Positions 53,888 to 62,517 of a stretch of DNA of 64,000 nt are shown in pieces. Source of the stretch: Bryobacteraceae bacterium (GTDB taxonomy: Bacteria; Acidobacteriota; Terriglobia; Bryobacterales; Bryobacteraceae). The position numbers and the translations under genes are program-made. Under the pieces are notes generated by a model. The model ran no database searches. It had not been told where the DNA came from and saw only the letters and a program-made list of their open reading frames with translations. The stretch spans positions 1-64,000 of the forward strand of contig JAICJH010000002.1 in assembly GCA_025928545.1 (NCBI GenBank), written 5' to 3'. Within the stretch, counting starts at the first letter, position 1; each line of letters begins with the position of its first letter.

Positions 53888-55270
53888 GTGCCGCTCCCTG
53901 ACAGTCGCGGTTCGGTAACGCTGGCTGCTTTCGCCTTTGCGCTGGCAGGTTGCGGACACGGTTCGAATGCGGATTCAGTCCGCGCCACATTGCAAAAAGG
54001 TTCGACACTCGTTGAACTCCCGGCCGGGGAGCTCCACCTCGATCGGCCTCTCTCGATTCCCGCTGGCTCGAAGAACATTGTCATCCGCGGTAATGCCGCA
54101 GGCAGCACACTCGTGCTCGACCCCGGTTTCAAGGGCACTGCGGCGATTGTGGCCGACCGCGCTTCCAATCTCACGCTCTCGGGATTTTCGATTATTGGCA
54201 ATCGTGCGGAGATGAAGTCCGAATGGTATCTGCCGCTCCAGGAAGCTGCGTTTGCGGATTACTACACGGCAAACGGCATCGTCGTCCGCAACAGCGCCGC
54301 AGTCACCATTCGCGGAATTTCTTTTTCGCGTATCCGCGCGTTTCCCGTGATTATCGACGCTACATCGAAATCGCTGATCGATTCGGTGACCATTGAAGAT
54401 TCCGGGACGCTGAACAGCGCTGGTTACAACAACACTACCGGCGGCATTCTTCTCGAAGAGGGGTCGAGTGAGTTTGAGGTGCGCGACTCGATTATCCGGC
54501 GAGTAGCGGGCAACGCCATCTGGACCCACTCTTATGCCAGATCGCCGCGGCAGGCGGATGGCGCGATACGGCGCAATCTCATCCAGACCGTCGCGCGCGA
54601 TGCGATTCAGGTGGGCCACGCGACGCGTGTTCGGGTGGAAAAGAATCGCGGATCGTCCATCGGCTTTCCCGTGGAGCAGGTCGATTTTCCCGGGTACGCC
54701 ACGCCCGTAGCGATCGATACCGCCGGTAATGTGGACCAGACCGTCTACACCGGCAATGAATTCACCGACGTTGCCGGACAGTGCTTCAATCTCGATGGCT
54801 TTCACGATGGCGAAGTCACCGGCAACAGCTGTGTGAACAATCCGGCGGTGGCGGCGCAGTGGCTGGGGCTGCATTTCGGTATTTCGTTTGGCAACCACGA
54901 TCCAGGCATGACGTCCGCGAATGTCGCGATCGCGCACAACACGATTGACGGCTTCGCCTATGGCGCGCTGTTTCTGGTTGGCGACCACAATCGGGTGGAG
55001 GACAACCGTTTCCTCAATGTCAATCTTTCGAAATGCGGAACGAAGCCTGTTCCGGCCAAATGCGCCGCCTTGCCCGATGAGCCCGATGCACTGCGCAGCG
55101 GCATTTATCTGAGCGACAACGCCGGAAGACCGGCGATCACGCGCGACAACACGATTCGCAATAACTTCATCACGGGTTTTGGAATCGCGCAGCACTGTAT
55201 CGGAGCGAAACCTGGAGTCAGCCTGAAGACCGACACGATGTCGGGCAATTCCTGCAAAGACGTTCCCTGA
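53888..55270 (+). CDS. Parallel beta-helix lipoprotein
   Basis: About 460 residues. A GTG at 53888 opens the frame; the true start may be a little downstream. The lipobox 'AFALAGCGHGS' puts a lipidated Cys near residue 22. The body is a right-handed beta-helix (pectate-lyase/NosD-like): 'NIVIRGNAAGSTLVLDPGF', 'NLTLSGFSIIGN', 'AAVTIRGISFSRI', 'GNAIWTHSYARSPRQADGAI', 'GYALFLVGDHNRVEDNRF'-type turns. A polysaccharide lyase or epimerase role is possible, but no catalytic residues were identified. The first codons resemble a widespread 'PDSRGSV' segment (see findings). Confidence 0.78.
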   Translation: MPLPDSRGSVTLAAFAFALAGCGHGSNADSVRATLQKGSTLVELPAGELHLDRPLSIPAGSKNIVIRGNAAGSTLVLDPGFKGTAAIVADRASNLTLSGFSIIGNRAEMKSEWYLPLQEAAFADYYTANGIVVRNSAAVTIRGISFSRIRAFPVIIDATSKSLIDSVTIEDSGTLNSAGYNNTTGGILLEEGSSEFEVRDSIIRRVAGNAIWTHSYARSPRQADGAIRRNLIQTVARDAIQVGHATRVRVEKNRGSSIGFPVEQVDFPGYATPVAIDTAGNVDQTVYTGNEFTDVAGQCFNLDGFHDGEVTGNSCVNNPAVAAQWLGLHFGISFGNHDPGMTSANVAIAHNTIDGFAYGALFLVGDHNRVEDNRFLNVNLSKCGTKPVPAKCAALPDEPDALRSGIYLSDNAGRPAITRDNTIRNNFITGFGIAQHCIGAKPGVSLKTDTMSGNSCKDVP

Positions 55271-55293
55271 CGAATTGCTATCCTTTTGTTTCC

Positions 55294-56667
55294 ATGCCAC
55301 TCGATTCCGCCGCGCGTAATCCCGAATTCCAACGCCTGATCCGGCTGCAGACGGAAGCCTTCGCGCGTAACACGCCCTATCACAGCCTGGAACTGAACGA
55401 TGGCACCATCATCCCCGGCATTATTTCTGTACCGCAGTTGCGGGCGCGGCTGGACCGTTTTCCTCTGCCGGAAGATCTGCGCGGATTGCGGGTTCTCGAT
55501 ATCGGCGCGGCTTCCGGCTGGAACAGTTTCGAATGTGAGCGGCGCGGCGCGGAAGTGGTCGCGGTCGATTACGTGGAATATGACGAATTGCTGGCGGTGA
55601 AGCGGCTGCGCGATTCCAAACTGGAGTATGCAATCGCCGAGATGGAGGAGATCACGCCCGAACGTTTCGGCCTGTTCGATTACGTGCTCTTCTTCGGTGT
55701 GCTCTATCATCTGCGCCACCCGTTGCTCGGTTTGGAAAACGTCTGCGCGGTGACGCGGGGAACCGCCTTCATCGAATCCTACGTGATCGACGATGCCCCG
55801 GATCCCGCGCGTACGTACATGGAGTTTTACGAAACCGACGAATTGGGCGGACAAATCGATAACTGGTGCGGCCCCACCACGCAGTGTCTGATCTCGATGA
55901 CACGCGCGGCCGGTTTCCCGCGCGCCGAGTTTCTCTATGTCGATTCGCGACGCGGCGGTCTCATTGCGCATCGCCGCTGGCAGGCTGTTGAATCGTTGCC
56001 GGGCAGCAAGCCGCCGTTTCTTTGTTCAGCCGTGAACAATCGCCATAACGACATCGTGTTTCAGCCGCGCAAGGATGAGTACATGGCCCTCGCATTCCTC
56101 AGCGATGAGGCGTTGACGAAACACGAAGTGCTGGTACGAATCGACGAATATGGCATTCCGCCGATTATCCTGGTGCGGCACGAAGCGGGTTACTGGCAGG
56201 TCAATGTTAAAGTTCCGCCGGGGATCTCGCCCGGAGATCATGACGTTCGCGTGGGTACGAAGACCGCGGGCTTCAGCGACCCGGTGCGAATAAAGATGTT
56301 GCCGGCAGGCGCCGAACGCCGCTATGGCGATACTCCGTTTATTGCGCGAGCGGAAGAGGTCGCGCCCCCGGTGTTTGTGCGCGTGGAAAACACGATGGAC
56401 CGCAGTCTGACGTTTCGTGGCTACCGGAATGAATCGCTCGCGTGCCGTTTCACACATAGCGACAACGCTCTGGATTTGTCGAGAGTACAGCTGACCGTGG
56501 ACGAGCGTCCCTGGCCGCTGCTGTCTGTGGAGCGCCCGGAACCCGGAATGTGGCAGGTAAATGCGCGAATGCGGGGTCTGGAAGCAGGCGCGCACGAGTT
56601 GCGATTGCGCACCGCGCGTAGCGGCTTTTCCGAAGGCTTCAGGGTCCACTCCGATCCGGTGGCTTGA
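55294..56667 (+). CDS. Class I SAM methyltransferase fused to two C-terminal Ig-like domains
   Basis: 457 residues. N-terminal methyltransferase domain (about 1-235): 'FPLPEDLRGLRVLDIGAASG', 'WNSFECERRGAEVVAVDY', 'FDYVLFFGVLYHLRHPLLGL', 'NWCGPTTQCLISMTRAAGFP'. From about 260 two similar ~90-residue beta-sandwich modules follow, each with '[YM]WQVN' and a 'G-x-H-[DE]-[VL]-R' turn then 'GFS'. The methyltransferase part resembles the operon copy at 44924. Ig-like tails on such enzymes suggest glycan or cell-surface acceptors. Cytoplasmic location is assumed since no signal peptide is seen. Confidence 0.83.
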   Translation: MPLDSAARNPEFQRLIRLQTEAFARNTPYHSLELNDGTIIPGIISVPQLRARLDRFPLPEDLRGLRVLDIGAASGWNSFECERRGAEVVAVDYVEYDELLAVKRLRDSKLEYAIAEMEEITPERFGLFDYVLFFGVLYHLRHPLLGLENVCAVTRGTAFIESYVIDDAPDPARTYMEFYETDELGGQIDNWCGPTTQCLISMTRAAGFPRAEFLYVDSRRGGLIAHRRWQAVESLPGSKPPFLCSAVNNRHNDIVFQPRKDEYMALAFLSDEALTKHEVLVRIDEYGIPPIILVRHEAGYWQVNVKVPPGISPGDHDVRVGTKTAGFSDPVRIKMLPAGAERRYGDTPFIARAEEVAPPVFVRVENTMDRSLTFRGYRNESLACRFTHSDNALDLSRVQLTVDERPWPLLSVERPEPGMWQVNARMRGLEAGAHELRLRTARSGFSEGFRVHSDPVA

Positions 56668-56698
56668 AAAGACATCCTGAGTATGGGACAAGGGATAC

Positions 56699-57649
56699 AT
56701 GAGACACCGCCCGCTTGGACAAACAGGACTGCAGGTTCCTCCCATCATGCTGGGCGGCAACGTCTTTGGCTGGACGTTGAATGAGAATGAGTCCTTTCGC
56801 ATTCTCGACGCGGCGTTCGACGCCGGCCTGACGTTCATCGATACCGCCGACATCTATTCCACCTGGGTGCCAGGGAATACCGGCGGTGAATCCGAACAGA
56901 TTATCGGAAAATGGTTCGCGCGCAGCGGTAAGCGAAATCTTGTAACGATCGCGACCAAGGTCGGCATGGACATGGGCGGCGGCAGAAAAGGGCTCTCCGC
57001 AAAATATATGGAGCGCGCTGTCGATGACTCGCTGAGCCGGCTGCAAACCGATCGCATCGATCTTTACCAGTCCCATGAAGACGATGCCAGTGTTCCGCTG
57101 GAAGAAACGCTGGGCGCGTTTGACGCGATGGTCCGGAAGGGCAAAGTGCGCTTCATTGGTGCTTCGAATTACTCGGGAGCAAGGTTGAAGGAAGCGCTCG
57201 AAACCAGCAACCGTACCGGACTGGTGCGCTTTCAGACTCTCCAGCCGCATTACAATCTGATGGAGCGGGAGCCTTACGAATCGGATCTCGCTCCGGTGGC
57301 GGAGGAGTATGGCCTCGGAGTGATTCCGTATTTTTCGCTGGCCTCGGGATTTCTGACGGGCAAGTACCGCAGCGAGGCCGATCTGACGAAGAGCCCGCGC
57401 GGCGGTGGCGTTGGCAAATATCTCAATGAGCGCGGCTACAGAGTATTGGGCGCGCTGGATGCGGTGGCGAAGGAAGTGCAGTCGACTCCGGCGCGTCTGG
57501 CGCTGGCGTGGCTGATGTCGCGACCTGGAGTAGCGGCGCCGATTTCGAGTGCCACCAGCATCGATCATGTGAAGGATCTGGTGGAGGCGACGAAGTTGGA
57601 GCCGGGGCTTTCGGCACTGGATCAACTCACCGAAGCCAGCGAGCCGTAG
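56699..57649 (+). CDS. Aldo/keto reductase family oxidoreductase
   Basis: 316 residues. AKR motifs: 'LGQTGLQVPPIMLGGNVFGW', 'AFDAGLTFIDTADIYS' (catalytic Asp and Tyr), 'NLVTIATKVG' (catalytic Lys), 'DRIDLYQSHEDDASVPLEET' (His), 'VRFIGASNYSGARL', 'LQPHYNLMEREPYESDLAPV', 'LAWLMSRPGVAAPISSATS'. NAD(P)H-dependent carbonyl reduction is expected; substrate unknown. It lies 32 bp after the methyltransferase and 48 bp before the peptidase, co-directional. Confidence 0.93.
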   Translation: MRHRPLGQTGLQVPPIMLGGNVFGWTLNENESFRILDAAFDAGLTFIDTADIYSTWVPGNTGGESEQIIGKWFARSGKRNLVTIATKVGMDMGGGRKGLSAKYMERAVDDSLSRLQTDRIDLYQSHEDDASVPLEETLGAFDAMVRKGKVRFIGASNYSGARLKEALETSNRTGLVRFQTLQPHYNLMEREPYESDLAPVAEEYGLGVIPYFSLASGFLTGKYRSEADLTKSPRGGGVGKYLNERGYRVLGALDAVAKEVQSTPARLALAWLMSRPGVAAPISSATSIDHVKDLVEATKLEPGLSALDQLTEASEP

Positions 57650-57697
57650 AATTGCCTCGGCGCAGCCTGGGCGGTGTATCTTGTGGGAAACTACTTT

Positions 57698-59776
57698 ATG
57701 CGCCGAATCGCACTGGCAGTGGTTTCTCTCACATTTCTTTCGCTGACGGTGTTTTATTCCGTGCGGGCCGCTGAAGGCCCGAAGTCGAAGATAAAGCCTG
57801 GCAAAACCGCAGCGGCGCCCGCCACGTATGGGAATGCTGATTCCATCAGCGAAGCCGAAGTCAAAGTCTACGATTATTTCCTCGCATCGGATCAATTGGA
57901 AGGTCGTAATCTGCCCTCGCGTGGCTTCGACACGGCGGCACTGTATGTTGCCAGTCATCTCGCCGAGTGGGGTTTAAAGCCAGGCGGAAGTGCCGCCGAA
58001 ACGAATGGGCCGTTGCAGCCATATTTCATGCCGATGGAAATGGTCAGTAAACAGGTCGTGCCCGAAGAGAGCAAAGCCACGATTACGACGCCCCCCGCCG
58101 CCGCCGCTGGTCGAGGCGGAGCATCGGGAGCCAGCGGTGGCAGTCCCCGGACGGCGGATTTTGAGTATGGACGGGACTGGACCACCACCGCGGGTGGGCG
58201 CGGCGGGGCTCCGCTGCAGCCTGTCGATATTAATGGCAAACCCGCCATGGAATTTTCGGGAAGCATGGTGTTCGCGGGTAACGGCTATACGGTCGTGAAG
58301 GGTAACATCAATCCTTACGAAGGGCTGGACGTGAGAGGCAAGATCGTCGTCATCGCAGGCCTGCCCCCTGAAATAGCCGCTCAGCAGGCGGCTGCGGGAC
58401 GTGGGCGTGGGCGCGGCGCCGCGGGAGCATCGGGAACGGTAGGTGGAACGGGTGGAACGGCCACAGCAGCCGCGCCAGATGCACCTCCGGATCCTGCAAC
58501 CGCGGCCGGCGGACGGGGAGCCGCCGCTCCTGCGAACCCGCTCGGTGAGAATTGCAAAGACTATATGACGCCGGACGAGGCGGCTGCGAAGAATGGCGCT
58601 GTTGCCGTGGTGACCATCGCCAGTTTCGCTCAGCTCAGCACGCTGGCCCCAGCCGGCAGAGGAAATGCGCCCATCAACGGACCGACGTTTACGGTCCCGA
58701 AGATCGTGCAGCCACCCGCCTGCGCGAACGTTCCCACTGTTACAGCCGGACCGGCGCTCGCAACAGCCATTTTTCAGGGTGAAAAACGCGACGCGGCGCA
58801 GATCTTTTACGCCGGTGGCGCGAACACAAAACAGGATTCGTTCGCGCTCGGGGCGAATAAGAAGCTGAGCTTTCACCTCGGCGTCCACACCGAGCCCGGG
58901 CACGGTGAAAATGTGATCGGTATTGTCGAGGGCGGCGATCCGGTGTTGAAGAACGAATATGTGGTGATCAGTGCGCACCTCGACCACATCGGCTTCAGCG
59001 CGCCCCTGCCGGATGGACACAATATCAACAACGGGGCCGACGATGACGGGTCCGGATCGAGCGGACTGTTGGCGCTGGCTCATGCCTATGCGGAAGGCGC
59101 CGCCAAGGGCATGAGGCCGCGCCGGAGCACGGTTTTCTTATGGAATGCCGGCGAAGAGAAAGGCCTCTGGGGTTCGCAATATTTCAACGAGTACCCGTCG
59201 ATTGACCTGACGAAAGTTGTGGCCGATCTGAACATCGATATGATCGGCCGCACCAAAGGTCCCGGTTACGCCGATCCCGACCCAACCCACGTTCTGGTGA
59301 AGCCAGGAGAGATTTTCGTCATAGGACCGGACATTAGCAGCAAGGATCTGGGCAAAACGCTGGAAACGGTCAACGGCAGCTACCAAAAGCTGGAATTGAA
59401 TCATTTTTACGACACAACCGCGCCCGATGCGACGCACGACAATCTGGGTCCGCAACCACGCGGTCAGCGGATCTTCTACCGCAGCGATCACTATAACTTC
59501 GCGAAGATGGGAATCCCGATTGCGTTTTTTACAAACGGACTGCACCCCGACTATCACCGGGCAACCGACACCCCGGATAAGATCGATTACAAGCAGATCG
59601 AGATTGTGTCGAAGACGGTGGGCGCTGTTGCCTGGGTCCTGGCGAACCAGGATAGCCGGCCGGAAATCAATGCCACGCTGCCGGATCAGCTCATCAAAGA
59701 CATGAAGACGGTGAAAGACCAGGGTTGGGGTAAGATCACTCCGGTGCTTTCACCACTGCCGCACGAACCATTCTGA
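57698..59776 (+). CDS. Exported M28-family metallopeptidase with Gly-rich inserts
   Basis: 692 residues from the ATG at 57698; an upstream GTG at 57674 would add eight. Signal peptide: 'RIALAVVSLTFLSLTVFYSVRA'. A PA-type insert domain, then the M28 catalytic domain: 'VVISAHLDHIGF' (zinc His and Asp), 'INNGADDDGSGSSGLLALA', 'LWNAGEEKGLWGSQYF' (Glu pair), 'DLNIDMIGR', 'IFYRSDHYNFAKMGIP' and 'YHRATDTPDKIDY' (His). Two Gly/Ala/Arg-rich stretches interrupt the N-terminal half ('AAGRGGASGASGG', and a second around 'AAGRGRGRGAAG'). It is a broad aminopeptidase type; location periplasmic or extracellular. Confidence 0.9.
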   Translation: MRRIALAVVSLTFLSLTVFYSVRAAEGPKSKIKPGKTAAAPATYGNADSISEAEVKVYDYFLASDQLEGRNLPSRGFDTAALYVASHLAEWGLKPGGSAAETNGPLQPYFMPMEMVSKQVVPEESKATITTPPAAAAGRGGASGASGGSPRTADFEYGRDWTTTAGGRGGAPLQPVDINGKPAMEFSGSMVFAGNGYTVVKGNINPYEGLDVRGKIVVIAGLPPEIAAQQAAAGRGRGRGAAGASGTVGGTGGTATAAAPDAPPDPATAAGGRGAAAPANPLGENCKDYMTPDEAAAKNGAVAVVTIASFAQLSTLAPAGRGNAPINGPTFTVPKIVQPPACANVPTVTAGPALATAIFQGEKRDAAQIFYAGGANTKQDSFALGANKKLSFHLGVHTEPGHGENVIGIVEGGDPVLKNEYVVISAHLDHIGFSAPLPDGHNINNGADDDGSGSSGLLALAHAYAEGAAKGMRPRRSTVFLWNAGEEKGLWGSQYFNEYPSIDLTKVVADLNIDMIGRTKGPGYADPDPTHVLVKPGEIFVIGPDISSKDLGKTLETVNGSYQKLELNHFYDTTAPDATHDNLGPQPRGQRIFYRSDHYNFAKMGIPIAFFTNGLHPDYHRATDTPDKIDYKQIEIVSKTVGAVAWVLANQDSRPEINATLPDQLIKDMKTVKDQGWGKITPVLSPLPHEPF

Positions 59777-60814
59777 TCAGGGCGTTGCTTTCGCCAGCTG
59801 ATCCTGCGCCGAAATCAGTTGTTCCGCTTTCGTAATCTGATCCGCCGTGCCGCGAACCACCAGGGCCGGGAGTGCGGAGTAATTGAAAACTCTCTGAATA
59901 GACAACTTCGTCCGAAGCATCGTCAGAGTTTCCTGAATCCCCTTCGGTATGGCGATGTGGGTGGGGTAGAAAACGCGTACGACAATGCCGCCGAGAGGAG
60001 ACGCTGCCGCCGGCATAATGAACTCGCGAGGGCCGGCTGAAGCCAGGGGTATCTGGTTCGCCGGAATGTCGAGTGATTGAATAATCCATGCTGCGGTCGC
60101 TAAATCGCCGGGGGAACAGCGAATCGCGATTGCACTGTTCGGTGTCAGGTAAAAAACCTTCTGAATATCCACCACAGTGCGCAGCACCGTGAGAATCTCC
60201 TGAATTTGCTGGGGCACCTTCACAGTAGCCAGATAGAAAACGCGCGCCACCTGCCCACCTGTAGCTGCCTGATATTGAAATTCCGGATTGGTCGCCGTCG
60301 AACCGGGCGCGACATCCAGCGCGCGGATCAGGTATTCTGCCAGCGCCATCTGCGCTGCCGGCCCGCGCATAATCAGGTCCTGTAGTGGTGTGTAGTTGAA
60401 CACCTTCTGCACGTCGGCCACTGTGCGCAGCGTAGTGAGAACTTCCTGCATCACCTGCGGAGCGGTGGGCAGATTGGCCAGATGGAACAGGCGGATGACA
60501 TCGTCGCTCTTTCCTGCAACCGGATACTGCAGTGCAGACGAACTGGCTGGCTGGTCCAGTTGACGGAGGATCCAGCCGCTCATCGCCAATTCGTCGGCGG
60601 TCCCGTTGACAGTGATCGTCGATGCCGCCGGGTCCGCAGATAACTGGCGGATATCCCCGACGGTGCGCAGTACGGTCGCCATCTCCTGAAGATTCTGCGG
60701 AGTTGGTTTGTTGCTGAAATCGAACGTTTGGCGTTGAGCCGCGGGCGTCTGAGCTGAGACGGCCACCGCACCGCAGACCGCCACAAACGCCGCAAACCCG
60801 ATGTGACTGCGCAT
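59777..60814 (-). CDS. Exported protein made of four secretin-N-like repeats
   Basis: 345 residues with signal peptide 'AFVAVCGAVAVSAQ'. Four units of ~80-85 residues share '[QN]-[IL]-Q-E-x-[LA]-T-[VT]-L-R-T-V-x-D-[IV]-[RQ]' then a hydrophobic strand and '-AxxWIIxxLD-'. Units begin near 'TFDFSNKP', 'VIRLFHLANLP', 'VARVFYLATVKVP' and 'VVRVFYPTHIAIP'. The layout resembles secretin N domains, whose beta-alpha-beta folds stack in pilus and secretion channels. No secretin pore domain follows. The stop abuts the convergent peptidase stop with no gap. Confidence 0.72.
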   Translation of the reverse strand: MRSHIGFAAFVAVCGAVAVSAQTPAAQRQTFDFSNKPTPQNLQEMATVLRTVGDIRQLSADPAASTITVNGTADELAMSGWILRQLDQPASSSALQYPVAGKSDDVIRLFHLANLPTAPQVMQEVLTTLRTVADVQKVFNYTPLQDLIMRGPAAQMALAEYLIRALDVAPGSTATNPEFQYQAATGGQVARVFYLATVKVPQQIQEILTVLRTVVDIQKVFYLTPNSAIAIRCSPGDLATAAWIIQSLDIPANQIPLASAGPREFIMPAAASPLGGIVVRVFYPTHIAIPKGIQETLTMLRTKLSIQRVFNYSALPALVVRGTADQITKAEQLISAQDQLAKATP

Positions 60815-60902
60815 ATTCTGACTCCTTTTAAATTGCTAAATTGCCGAATACCTGCTAACAAAGACGCAGTGACATCCGGAACGTGCAGTGCAATCTACAC
60901 CG

Positions 60903-61394
60903 TCAGCGCTTTTTCGGCTTCGTGTTACGCCCATGCCCTATCCCGCCGGAGGCCCCTGACATCCCGCGCTCGCATTCGGCGATAGCGGCTTCCGCCACCT
61001 CCAGTCGGTGAGCCGTGTCCGGCGTCTCGGGTTTCCAGTACTTCCAGCGAGCACGGTTTTTCTGGAACTGAAACTGCGCCCATTCGTAATGGCGGTTTGA
61101 GAGCAGCATTCTCCCGTAAAGATCGTCGAGGTCGGACGCCGCCTGCATGGCTGCGAGTGTTGGGCGCGCCACACCAAGCAGCTTGCTGGCCAGCGGCTCG
61201 CCCTGCTGGATCAACGCCGCCGCGTCATCGGCTTTCCCGTCGTGAAATGAACTCAGGGCCTTCACGTTCATCGCGATGAGTTGCTCAAGGTCCTGGCGAT
61301 ACCACGTTTCAGTCGTCACGTCCTGCGGTGTCACAGTAACCGGTGGTGTGCCGCAACCCGTCAAAACTAAGGCAACAATGATAAACAGCCGCAC
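60903..61394 (-). CDS. Putative lipoprotein of unknown function
   Basis: About 163 residues from a GTG at 61394, chosen because it gives a lipoprotein signal ('[16 protein letters not shown]'). The mature part is helical, with '[20 protein letters not shown]', '[20 protein letters not shown]' and '[20 protein letters not shown]', and a Gly/Lys-rich tail. No known family is recognised. It is 88 bp upstream of the repeat-protein start, co-directional. Confidence 0.65.
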   Translation of the reverse strand: MRLFIIVALVLTGCGTPPVTVTPQDVTTETWYRQDLEQLIAMNVKALSSFHDGKADDAAALIQQGEPLASKLLGVARPTLAAMQAASDLDDLYGRMLLSNRHYEWAQFQFQKNRARWKYWKPETPDTAHRLEVAEAAIAECERGMSGASGGIGHGRNTKPKKR

Positions 61395-61460
61395 CGTAAC
61401 AGGATATCCGGTATCGCATTTGCCCAAGCAGGATGGCAGGCGAATTGCTTTTACAAGGGC

Positions 61461-61622
61461 ATGTTGCACTGGTCTCTTGTATTTCTCATCATCGCCCTCG
61501 TAGCAGGGCTTCTCGGCTTTACTGGGATCGCAGGCGCCGCGGTTGGAATCGCGAAGATACTCTTCTTCGTATTTCTGGTTGTATGGCTGCTCGCGTTTCT
61601 GGTGTTCAGACGGGCCGTCTGA
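61461..61622 (+). CDS. DUF1328-type small membrane protein
   Basis: 53 residues, shorter than most reported reading frames. The sequence '[20 protein letters not shown]' then '[20 protein letters not shown]' matches the DUF1328 (YtjA-like) family: two transmembrane helices joined by a 'TGIA' turn and a charged end 'FRRAV'. Such proteins are stress-associated and widespread, with no known activity. It is divergent from the lipoprotein start at 61394. A weak ribosome site (AAGGGC) lies very close to the ATG. Confidence 0.8.
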   Translation: MLHWSLVFLIIALVAGLLGFTGIAGAAVGIAKILFFVFLVVWLLAFLVFRRAV

Positions 61623-61660
61623 CGATGGCGTCAGACGAAAAAATCTGAGAAGCTTGGATA

Positions 61661-62515
61661 GTGGAGATCGAGCAGGATAGCGTAATCCTCGCGCTCGGCG
61701 GTTCTGACGCGCTCAGCGATATGGACCCTGAAGCGCGCGCCGAAGCCCTCGAAGATCACCTGTCGCGCCAACTCGACAACGCCGTATTTCTTCGGATGGG
61801 CGCACCCGCCCGTCCAATGACGGTTGGCGAGTTGGACGCCCAGATCGATCAACGGCCGATCCGGCGAGGCATCGGGACACTGTTCGCGTCCGGTGGCACT
61901 AGTCCGTTCGGTAATCGAGTGCCAGAGGAACCGGCTAATGTATCGCGGCTGACGCCGATGCCGCAGCGTCCCACGCTTCTCGATTTTTTCCGGCTTCGTT
62001 TTGCGCCCGCCACTCACGTCCTGCAAAGCGCCGATAAGGCGCTGACTTCTGGCTACCCGGAAGAGATTGTGCTCGCGTGTCTGCTGCACGACGTAGCGCA
62101 GACTCTGATGAAGGCGGATCACGGGTGGTGGGGTGCGCAGTTATTCGAGCCCTACGTGTCCGAACAGGTGGCGTTCGCAATTCGGTATCATCAGGCGCTG
62201 CGGTTCTATCCCGATCCGTCCGTGGGATACGAGTACCCGCGGCTCTACAACGTGATCTTCGGAACCGATTACGTTCCGCCGCCCCATATAGAGGCGGCGT
62301 ATAAGTACTGCCGCGATCACAAGTGGTACATGGCGGCGCGCCTGGTTACCGTTAACGATTTGTACTCGTTCGATCCCAATCACAAAGTTGACCTCGAAAA
62401 GTTTACGGACATCATCGGGCGCCATTTCAGGCAGCCAAAGGAAGGCCTCGGCCAGGATAACAGCGCTTCCGCTCATATGTGGCGCACAATCGCGAATCCC
62501 GACGCGCCGCTCTAA
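61661..62515 (+). CDS. HD-domain protein (PhnZ/MIOX-like)
   Basis: 284 residues from a GTG. The N-terminal ~110 residues have no recognised motif. The HD domain carries 'THVLQSADKALTSGYPEEIV' (first His), 'LACLLHDVAQTLMKADHGWW' (His-Asp then a later His) and 'AFAIRYHQALRFYP' (His), with a further 'DLYSFDPN'. This ligand set is similar to small HD-domain oxygenases and phosphohydrolases such as PhnZ or myo-inositol oxygenase, and chemistry cannot be decided by eye. The stop is 2 bp from the convergent GerW-like gene. Confidence 0.72.
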   Translation: MEIEQDSVILALGGSDALSDMDPEARAEALEDHLSRQLDNAVFLRMGAPARPMTVGELDAQIDQRPIRRGIGTLFASGGTSPFGNRVPEEPANVSRLTPMPQRPTLLDFFRLRFAPATHVLQSADKALTSGYPEEIVLACLLHDVAQTLMKADHGWWGAQLFEPYVSEQVAFAIRYHQALRFYPDPSVGYEYPRLYNVIFGTDYVPPPHIEAAYKYCRDHKWYMAARLVTVNDLYSFDPNHKVDLEKFTDIIGRHFRQPKEGLGQDNSASAHMWRTIANPDAPL

Positions 62516-62517
62516 CC

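Noticed and set aside
53975-55300. 441-residue minus-strand open frame
   Set aside because: Shadow of the beta-helix lipoprotein gene; Arg/Asp/His-rich with no family motif.
57974-59083. 369-residue minus-strand open frame
   Set aside because: Antisense to the M28 peptidase, which has complete zinc-ligand motifs.
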